Source of the DNA: Coniella vitis | Taxonomy: Eukaryota; Ascomycota; Sordariomycetes; Diaporthales; Schizoparmaceae | Reading direction: 5' to 3' | DNA length: 64,000 nt | Assembly: GCA_011317545.1 (NCBI GenBank) | Contig: WUJK01000007.1 | Coordinates: forward strand, 1,612,001-1,676,000 | Part shown: one piece after another, positions 56,901-64,000 of the stretch | How positions within the stretch are numbered: position 1 is the first letter of the stretch | Layout: every line of letters begins with the position of its first letter | Translations under genes and position numbers: made by a program | The notes under the pieces: model-generated | Databases searched by the model: none | What the model saw: the letters and a program-made list of their open reading frames with translations, nothing else | What the model was told of the DNA's origin: nothing

Positions 56901-57250
56901 GCAGCAGCAGCCGCCTGGATAAAGGACGAGCAGAAGTGATTGCCGAGGAAGAGCAGTCTCAAGCCAGTGATTCGCCAGCACCAACGCGGCAGAATGACGC
57001 TGCTCTGCTCGGTTCTGTCGCACAGCCCGTTGCAGCGACTATCCTCACTGATAGCGAGCAGCAGCAGCAGCAGCAGCAAGTGCTGGAAACAGATCAGAAC
57101 GGCGATGTACCAACGAAGGATGCGCCAGCGGCTTCAGCCAGGCCACCTCCACCCCAGGAGCATGTTGGAAGCCAGATGGATACCGAGGATGGTGCGAGTG
57201 AGACGACAGAGGAGCTGTTTATGGATGAAGATGGAGCGCTGCTTGAGTAG
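53972..57250 (+). CDS. rad4: DNA damage recognition factor Rad4 / XPC
   Basis: Nuclear protein that finds helix-distorting lesions and starts global-genome nucleotide excision repair, with a Rad23 partner. Single exon, 1092 aa. A basic and acidic disordered N-terminus with KRPR-type signals precedes a transglutaminase-like domain in two parts (about 270-355, with DVAAQLFCALLRAVGVEARL, and from 433, FPVYWTEVLDVAHQKWQPVD), split by a Pro-rich insert. Beta-hairpin domains follow: BHD1 from about 556 (EPMPRNVADFKDHPVYALERHL), BHD2, and BHD3 about 708-780 (GNVDVYVPSMVP, VKHPRAAHAA). The C-terminal region after 870 is unusual: repeated GGFEP/GGFE units and then acidic and poly-Gln sequence. The start is the first ATG in good context. 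Confidence 0.95.
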   Translation: MAGKRRAATAAAPRGAARGVVLGAQTANRETRQTRRTTRSQADHHALPTVYRELLAEVGIGATSTSEESPERPFKRPRTGRRPPALLAAEAEKAPQNQDGGDHDSKSAEAAEGFDEEDIELVDVAIPEPKVQTIELSSEEDSDGEDEEIEFEDVDIAAIVAQRGPVDRDTGTLQLNLTAAEQALAPTRRTRKQPLSKEEKQRRVEIHQMHLLCLLAHVEKRNHWCNDPVTQETLRPLLSDKTIRFLNPPASLNQFGQTESLKRGLKEAQDVFRHKFRVTECGLRRALWAEDQADLQHYERPRNLDGCLDKVDFRKAAQQLRGSRDVAAQLFCALLRAVGVEARLVCSLQPLSFVPGGPTLPKPRKIKTPTKQPSQTARAVDAVQAPSFPAIPSPRARLGHPHAAAYRIPSIPAPPPSASMPLPGPGLVLQESPFPVYWTEVLDVAHQKWQPVDAIVTGLHFRPHRLEPPALDRNNILTYAVAFEDDGAAKDVTRRYAKAINSKTRRLRIDGPSVPSSVEGAKWWRRALRRYRPSRVGPLSDLDQIEETELNAAEAREPMPRNVADFKDHPVYALERHLRRHEVLIPGAQVVGTVGAGSKGPLEKIYRRRDVRIARTREKWYRVGRIIKPGEEPVKVVPKRKPAKSTKRLHLEARDLEGANRSSSDDEEDDPVLGYNPAKGNPLYTFDQTELYVPPMVVGGRIPKNIYGNVDVYVPSMVPIGGVHVKHPRAAHAAIILGVDYAPALQGFEFKGRSGTAVYNGVVVPAEAADGIRVVLKGLEEWEEEVKRQERRLRVLEKWRDWERTLRIRKRVFWDAKGEDNGGYWDGLEVSQFVKEGEAGGEILLESEEDEAVPRGYGAVGVAVLHGGDDGGGGFEPGGFEPEPGGFEPEYTGSGGFEPGGFETEIAEPGGFEVSHHQQLAQAEASYSFSVGFEDGEQDEGKESAPSAPGTSIQEDMMASTGEVDLGKTDLAQDGSSSSSRLDKGRAEVIAEEEQSQASDSPAPTRQNDAALLGSVAQPVAATILTDSEQQQQQQQVLETDQNGDVPTKDAPAASARPPPPQEHVGSQMDTEDGASETTEELFMDEDGALLE
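56583..56713 (+). repeat. GGFEP repeats in the Rad4 tail
   Basis: About six GGFEP or GGFE units (residues about 873-915) coded by diverged codons, so the repetition is at protein level as well as DNA level. Confidence 0.75.
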
Positions 57251-57482
57251 AGCCGGCATGAGGCCTTATTCTTTGTCAACGGGTTGAAGGTGTACGATAT
57301 ATATAGACTTTTTTTTTTTTTTTCGTCTTTTGGGACAAGTATAGCAATGGGATACCGTCTTGTACCACCCAATACTATCTATCTATCCATCTGTTTCAAT
57401 GATCCAGGGAAAAGAGTCTATCGCTCATTCCCAACCCCGTAAGGAAATTCTGGAACTAGTAGATTGCAATGCCTCACTCAGT

Positions 57483-59140
57483 TCAGTGCAACCGCCCCGC
57501 GAACCACTCCTCAACGAACTTCTCAGCCTTCCGTCCAATATCACCAACCTTACCGGTCGAGCCAACAAGCTCGCCAGCACCAAGACCAATATCGACCAGC
57601 TCAATCCGCCTGGCGGCCTCTGTCTCCCATCCTTCGTAATCAAAATCCCACTTGAGACGATCGCGCAACTCAATCTTGTTGATACTGCGAATCATCATGG
57701 CTGCGAGAGTGGTGGCCTGGAAGGAAAAGCTGTTCTGGGGCGGTCCCTTTGTTTTTGTCTTTGTCGGGGGTTTTGCGGTGGTTGGTGTTTTGGTTGTGGG
57801 TGGTGGGGGAGGACTACTATGTAACAAAAGTGCTTCTGGGATTTTGAGGGTGCTGGTACGTGCTGGAAAGGCGATGTAGCCTTTTCGTGTGGATGGAGTC
57901 AGAGTGGTGATTCGTTTGCTGGGCGGCTGTGGATATGTTCCCTCTTCCTCGCCTTCGCCATCGGCCTGGAAGGAGGTCGGCGGGAAGGGATCTTCGGGGT
58001 CCGAGTAGACATAGGCTATATCGTCAGCCATGTCGTCGTCATACGTTGAATCCAAAGAGGACCAAGACCGAGAGTAACTGCGGCGTTTGGGCCGCCACGG
58101 TTCGGTGAAGGAGTCGGGCACGAGCATGCCGGCAGTGTGGAAGAAGAGAACGGGGCTCGCAAAGGGGTCAAAGAGGTCGGAGGGATGGCGGAAGAGGGAG
58201 GGCATGAGAGCTCGTGGGAGGTTGATGTCCTTGGGTATGGGCGTGCCCCGTTCTTCCAGGAGACCTGGTTTGAGATTGAGGTCTGGGGATTGGTCCATCT
58301 CGTCGCCTTCGACAGCCAGTTTGGCTGTTTTCTTGTTGAGTGGGTGGTCGGCCAAGAAAGTGGTCCAGTTGTAGACGCCATTCAGCGCAACGAGTCCGCG
58401 CACCGCCACGGGTTCGTGGGCGTGCGACTCTGTGAGCGCCAGGGAGGCGGCGATGCCTGCGCCGAGGTAGCTGCCGTAAAAGTAGATATCGCGGCGCTGC
58501 AGCCGCGAGTGCTTATTGTAGCGTGCGGGCGCGGGTGATAGGATGCGGGTGAGGTGGTCGTAGGCGGCGAGGGCGTCGTGGATTGGGACGGGCCAGTGCA
58601 GTGCGTCGTCGACGATGCTCTTATCCTGTTGTTGCTGTTGTTGATTGGGAGAAGAAGAAGAAGAAGAAGAAGAAGAAGGGCTGCTGCTGTCTTGCTCGGA
58701 TGGAGGGGCGGCCGTGGGCTTGGGCTTGACGCGAGGCCAGCGGTAGTGGATGGTGATGCTGGGATAGCGGTGCAGAAAACGAGGCAGGTAGCTGTCGACA
58801 TCGGCCACGTCCTGGACAGGAAAGGCCGGGAAGTTGACGATGACGGCAGAAGAGATTGGGTGCTTCGCCAAGTCGTGCAGGCTATTTTGGGTTTGATATG
58901 AGATGACGGCCACGAGAGACAAACAAACATCGGTGTTGGCTCCTGGCCCACTCACCTGATGGTGACATGGCCTGCTGAAGCGCAGGGCACCTGGATGTGC
59001 TCTGTAAACGGGGCTCTATTCCAGGATGCGCTAGAGAAGCACCGAACACGTGAAGACGGCTTGGTGGAGTGACGAGATGGGCCCGGAGGAGGAGCCCTGA
59101 GAAAGGCGCGCCTGGCCGTTGTCTGAAGGACCAGCCTCAT
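57483..59140 (-). CDS. Alpha/beta-hydrolase-fold protein with N-terminal presequence
   Basis: Exons 59140-58956 and 58881-57483, 527 aa; a 74-nt intron joins GHVTIS to LHDLAKHPIS. The first 45 residues are rich in Arg, Ser and Ala with almost no acids, suggesting mitochondrial import. The core shows hydrolase-like strands: AVIVNFPAFPV, ITIHYRW, and IYFYGSYLGAGIAASLALTE, which sits where the nucleophile elbow should be. It reads GSYLG rather than a clean GxSxG, so catalysis is uncertain. A Ser/Gln-rich insert (residues near 130-150) and a Pro/Thr/Lys-rich linker interrupt the domain. The type is common in ascomycete genomes as uncharacterised hydrolase. It converges with rad4, with 232 bp between stops. 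Confidence 0.75.
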
Positions 59141-60473
59141 TGTATCGAATGGAAGCTGGGCATTGGGAATTTTGAATTGTCTGGTGCCCACTGGCTTGCC
59201 TAGATAATAGGTTAGTACGGTGCACATAGGAGGCAGGGATACGGTTGTGAACTCACAGTGATGGGCGGTGGTCTATATCATTTTGTGCTGATCTTGGACT
59301 TCATTTTGCCTGGTGTTTTGCGCTGACTGCAGAAGCAATGTCTGTTGATCGAGGGCAACCCTAACCCTTCGCTAGTCAATATCGGGTACGCAACTGCCCA
59401 GCAGGGTCCCAGGATTGAAACCTAACCCACAAAGTATTGCGCTTGATACACTAGCATTGAAACAGATGAGAGATTTGGGAAAATTATGAACTAAGGTGTC
59501 ACTGATTTTTAGTAGCTGGTAGTATAAGTCATATCTGGCAGCGATCAGCACTTTGAGAATCGCGTTTTCCAGACTGCTGGGGCACCTGTTCAGGACCCCT
59601 GTATCACATGCCGGTACTCGGTCCGTAGTAAAATCTAGAACTGTCGCTGCAGTTCATGCACAGTATCAAGTGTTTCTCAAAGCACACTGTGTATTTCAGG
59701 ATAGAGTTACATAGTACATAGTATAGCATGATCTCATCACCAGCCTGCACAAGTGTTTATGCGCTTTGATTCTGATATTGCATTTACTTATCTCTCTAGC
59801 GAGTCAACTGCGTTTCGAGAGCCAGACACCGCCCGAAGACGCCCAGGTCTCGGTACAGAAGCCGTTGCACGGTTCTACTAGGAAGGCCGCGTACAGAGTA
59901 CTTCCAGTACCGCTCCTCAGTCCAATCAGAAGCTAGCAGCGAGGCCGGCTAGCAGCTGGCTCGCCACGTACTGTGTACATCATAGCAGTACTAAGTCTTA
60001 AGTACTCCGTACAGGACCTGGGAGACGCGACCTTTACGACGTCATCAGGCCTGCACCCTGGCTCCAGTCTAGGGTTTGGCAAGGGTTTGGGGGAGCCGGT
60101 CCACTCAATTTCCTTGGCATCAAGAAGCCTCTCGTGATGCAATTCCTCCGACTTGAGCTGGTGGCAGCCCTCGCGTTGTTGTTCTGGGTGTTGTCTGTCT
60201 CGAATCATGTCTTTTGTTGCTTTTTGTCTTTTTAAACTCAACGTTTCACTAGCCCAAGCGGCCTCATCGACCACTGACAGAGTCGTGGTTCCATTCTTCT
60301 TCGCAGATTCATTGATCGCTTTCCGACATCGCATTTCGTCCATGGAACCGCACCCGCCGACAGTTTGAGGGCCTCCGACCGAGCCAAACACACGTTAGCC
60401 AGCACACACAATCGCAAATCCTCGCCCTAGACGACAGCAAGGGGTCTCTGCCACCCTCCTGAAATCCGTCAAG
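59141..60473. other. Divergent upstream region of hydrolase and K+ channel genes
   Basis: 1.3 kb between two outward-facing starts, so it contains both promoters. Strings AGTACTTCCAGTAC and AGTACTCCGTAC lie near 59898 and 60001. No gene is seen. Confidence 0.5.
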
Positions 60474-63079
60474 ATGATGGCCGACAGTGGCGACCACGTC
60501 GAGGACAATGTTCAGGACGTGGAAGGCCGGGACGACAGCCCGCCCAAGGACGACGGCGAGGCTGGCGACAAGCCGCGCGGAGTCCACAACGACGAGGCCC
60601 ACCTCGACCCCAGCCGCTACTGGTTTGCCAGCTCTGCGTTCCCCATGATTGCTGGCACCCTGGGCCCGGTGGCCTCTGCCTTTAGCGTGTGCGCTCTCGT
60701 CAGGCCATGGCGCCAGAAACTGCTTCCCGGAGCCAGCATCGACACAGCCACTTTTATCGACGACCCAATATGGCAAGCACTGCTTTCCTGTTCTGCTCCT
60801 GCGGCCTCGGCCTTGGGAAACATGTCCCTTGCTAACCATGACCACGTCACAGGCTGACCATCGTCAACGCCATCCAGCTCGCCGTGGCCATTGTGGCCAA
60901 TGTGATTCTGCTCCTCAACATGGCCCGGAAAATCAGGTGGACCGTTGCTCAACCCATCACCATTGTCACTTGGTATATTTCGTCCGTGTGCCTGATCGCC
61001 CTCACTGCAACCGCCGCCGGCCCGCTGATCCAGCAGCCAGCAGAGGACTACATCTGGTCCGGTGCTTTTTACTACGGCCTCTACGCTGCCGTTCTCTACT
61101 TCTTCTGCTCCTCCCTCATGGTCATAACCGTATACGGCGCTACCAAGGGCTACTACGCCAAGGACTTCCAGCTCACAACAAGCCAGCGCACCCTGATGCT
61201 CCAGACCATCATGTTCCTCGTGTACTTGCTCGTCGGCGCCCTTGTCTTTTCCAACATCGAAGGCTGGGCCTACCTGGACGGCGTGTACTGGGCCGACGTG
61301 ACTCTGTTCACGGTCGGGTTTGGCGACTTTTACTGTGAAACCCCGCTAGGGCGGGCTTTGCTGATGCCCTATGCCCTCATTGGCATCATCAGCCTCGGTC
61401 TGGTGGTCGGTTCCATTCGCAGTCTTGTCCTGGAACGCGGTCGACGGCAGCTAAGTGCGCGTATGCTGGAGAGGAACCGCAAGCAGGTCCTGAAGCGCAT
61501 GATTCGCACTGGCAAGGACGAGATCTTGACCCCAATAACGGACAACGGGGCCGAGGATGGCTACTCGGATGCGCGCAGCGGAGTAGCCAGCGGCGGATTG
61601 ACGGAACTCGAGCGCCGCCACAAGGAGTTTGAACTTATGAGGAAGATCCAGGCGCGCTCAGAACGGCGCCGGCGATGGATGGCCATGGGTGTCTCGACCA
61701 CGGTCTGGCTCATCCTGTGGACGGTCGGGGCCGCCATTTTCCAGCAGTGCGAGCTCAAGTACCAAGATTGGAGCTACTTTGATGGATTCTACTTTGCATT
61801 TGTGTCTCTCACGACCATTGGGTACGGAGACGTCACGCCCATCAGCCCCGCCGGCAAGTCCTTTTTTGTCTTTTGGTCTCTTCTGGCACTACCAACCATG
61901 ACTGTGCTCATCTCCAATGCCGGGGACACTATTGTCAAATTGGTCAGGGAGTGGACCGACTGGCTCGGAACCGTCACAGTGCTGCCCAACGAAGCAGGCA
62001 TCGCCAAGGAATTCAAGATGATGGCAAAGGCTCTTTCCCTGGGAACAGTGTTTGGCGATGACAGTGATGTCGAAGAGCAGCCGCCAGGGTTTCTGGGTGA
62101 CTCTAACAACCACCAGTATCGCGAGTACGAGGACGAGGACAGCGAAACTCGCGAGGAAAAGCTGATTGCCGAAGAGGGCGGGCGCCAACGCCTCAAGTCA
62201 ACAACGGGTCTGAAGAGAGAAGTCCATGAGATTGCCGACAGGCAAGGCATGGAGCCTCCCAAGACAGATCCGTCACCGGGAGCAGAAGAAAACAGCGAAA
62301 GCCCTTCTCCCTCTCCTGGTCAAGGTGACCATCTTACCGAGGCTTCGACGCGCACACCCTCCGGTGCGCGGCCTGCCTCCTCCTCCACCACCACCACGAA
62401 GCAGAATCACCTTTCTTTGCAAGAGCCAGCAGAATTACCCTCGGCTTCATCCGGCAAATCACACAGCCCCCTCAAGCTCGACACAAGCAAGAGCTCCTCC
62501 CGCAACAAGAAGAACTCGGCAACGCCCAGAGATCTCCAGCACCCAAAAATGTCTCGCGCATTATCGATGCCACGGGCGGGCGTCGATCTGCCCAAGGACG
62601 TGCCCGCCGATCGCAACGACTTGGCCGTCCTCCTGATTGATGAGATATCACACGTGACGCAACACCTCAAGTCTCACCCACCGAGGAAATATTCATTCGA
62701 GGAGTGGGCGTGGTTCCTCAAGCTGATTGGCGAGGACGAGTCGAATGCCGTGTCGCACAAGAAACCTATGCCTCGAAAGAACAAGAACAAGTCTCGCCAC
62801 AAGCACGGTGGAGGGGATGGTTCACCTTCCGACGTTGATAATGGCGGGGTCGAGCACGCAGAGCAGGATGACCCAGATCGCCTGCAATGGAGCTGGGTTG
62901 GCTCCCGGTCACCGCTCATGGGCAGCCAAGAGGAGGCTGAATGGGTGCTGGAGAAGCTTGAGCAAAAGCTTGCTGAAGAGTTGAGGGCCATGAGGAACGA
63001 TGCGTTGGACGCAAGGAGGGGAAGATCAGGTTCTCGAACCAGCAACAGTGAGGGCGGGACTGGCGGTGAAGAATCATGA
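60474..63079 (+). CDS. Tok1-type two-pore outward-rectifier K+ channel
   Basis: Plasma-membrane potassium channel of the fungal TOK family (two pores, eight membrane spans). Exons 60474-60772 and 60853-63079, 841 aa. Selectivity filters: TVGFGDF at about 251-257 and TTIGYGDV at about 419-426. The first half has six hydrophobic spans, starting with FPMIAGTLGPVASAFSVC; two more flank the second pore. The long C-terminus is cytosolic, acidic and Ser-rich, ending with Glu/Arg-rich helices. The single intron uses a GC donor (TG|GCAAGC) with a CTAAC branch site and CACAG acceptor; splicing yields DDPIWLTIVNAIQLA, which matches the family, while read-through meets a stop at once. Start 60474 is the first of two adjacent ATGs. 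Confidence 0.9.
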
Positions 63080-64000
63080 TAGCGGGAGACAAATGTAATC
63101 ATTGAGTCGTTCGTTGCTTTGAAGGTGACCTTCCAAGTTGCGTCTGACAAAAAAGCGAAGGACTTGATTCAAGGATACTACTGTCATGCTGGGTGTGGCG
63201 CGCAGGCGTTCTGTGGCGTTTGTCTTTCTGTACAAGTGCTGTGAGCATTCAGCAGTCACTTGGGCTTTTTTGCATTCTGGCAATATGGATTGGCGCAAAG
63301 GAGAAAGCATTTGGCGTGCTTTCAGAGCCAACAGGCCTGTTGCGGCGAGCTGTTGTTGACTTTGTCGGCCGACCCCTCCTTACGTTTGAGGTTTGTGGGG
63401 GAAACAGGGTGCGCGCGTACATATGTGGCCTCTTTGATAGGCGAGTCTTGTTCAGAAGGGAAAGTTGAGACTAGACTCGACTACGTTGACTGACTGGCAG
63501 GCAGGCAGGCAGTCTTGCAGTCTTGTCATCGTCTTATGTATGCTTCACTCACTCGCCCATGGACGGGGATGCGTATGCCATGCGCATGCATGGCACACAT
63601 CATACATGCATACGTGTGTCTGAGGTTTCCTCTTCAGGACTGCAGTGCGCTTGCTCTGCTGACCAGCACAGGGCTCGGGTTTGGTCGCTTGGCCGCTTGG
63701 GCTGAGGACGTCGCCGACATTTGGATAGGTGCGCCGTGCCGCGCCGCGCCGCGCATCTGCATCTGCATTTGCATTTGCATTTGCATATATCTGTGCAAGA
63801 TGTCTGGATGGGATAGGACGGATATGGCGCTTCCAGGGTGAGGGAGGTCGAATGAGCACTACTTGTTCATGTATACTTTGAAATTTGACGGCGCTGCTGC
63901 TTGTTGTCCAGGTTGTTACTGCATACTTACGGATACCCTTGAAATTTCATGTTGGAATATCATCTTGATTTGCGTGTTCTTCTTGGCTGTGACCATGGAC
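63080..64000. other. Region after the K+ channel gene
   Basis: 920 bases up to the window end with no convincing gene. It holds a GGCA run near 63500-63511, and CCGCG then CATCTG/CATTTG hexamer runs at about 63737-63787. Confidence 0.5.

Noticed and set aside
56394..57023. 209-codon minus-strand frame rich in Pro, His and Arg
   Set aside because: Antisense shadow of the Rad4 C-terminal repeats.

Overview
This window is nuclear DNA of a filamentous ascomycete, most likely a Sordariomycete and probably in Hypocreales. The evidence is short GT-AG introns (about 70-100 nt is usual) with CTAAC/CTGAC branch points, typical fungal families (Zn2Cys6 factor with a fungal_trans_2-type domain, Sip5, Pmp3, Tok1-type channel, BAHD acyltransferase), and an AT-rich block carrying the signature of repeat-induced point mutation (RIP). 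The order is an inference; no species marker is present.

Layout. (1) 1 to about 7120 is a gene-free, RIP-saturated block of dead repeats in which CpA and TpG are almost absent while CpG is kept. (2) 7.1-14.6 kb holds an acyltransferase gene beside the block, convergent with sip5. (3) 14.6-31 kb holds a Pmp3 membrane peptide, a sugar-type MFS transporter, a GFA-type zinc protein with two possible starts, a duplicated dimeric alpha/beta-barrel protein, a disordered orphan protein, and the 30-kDa-class subunit of mitochondrial complex I (NDUFS3). (4) 32.0-38.1 kb is the CCR4-NOT ubiquitin ligase Not4, facing away from the NDUFS3 gene across a shared promoter and showing two possible C-termini. 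(5) 41.0-51.7 kb is a run that looks like a small catabolic cluster: Zn2Cys6 regulator, D-2-hydroxyacid (D-mandelate-like) dehydrogenase, sugar-type MFS transporter and DapA-family aldolase. A 551-bp foldback MITE sits in its middle. (6) 52.7-63.1 kb holds a His-Me-finger (I-PpoI-like) nuclease-fold protein, the nucleotide-excision-repair factor Rad4/XPC, an alpha/beta hydrolase and a two-pore outward-rectifier K+ channel with a GC-AG intron.

Most intron-containing models here were built by hand and give in-frame sums across all exons. The points most worth a second look are the MITE at 44790-45340, with 50-bp terminal inverted repeats, TA flanks and opposed pyrimidine/purine arrays; the sequence context of the RIP survivors; the alternative ends of Not4; and the nuclease-fold gene next to rad4.
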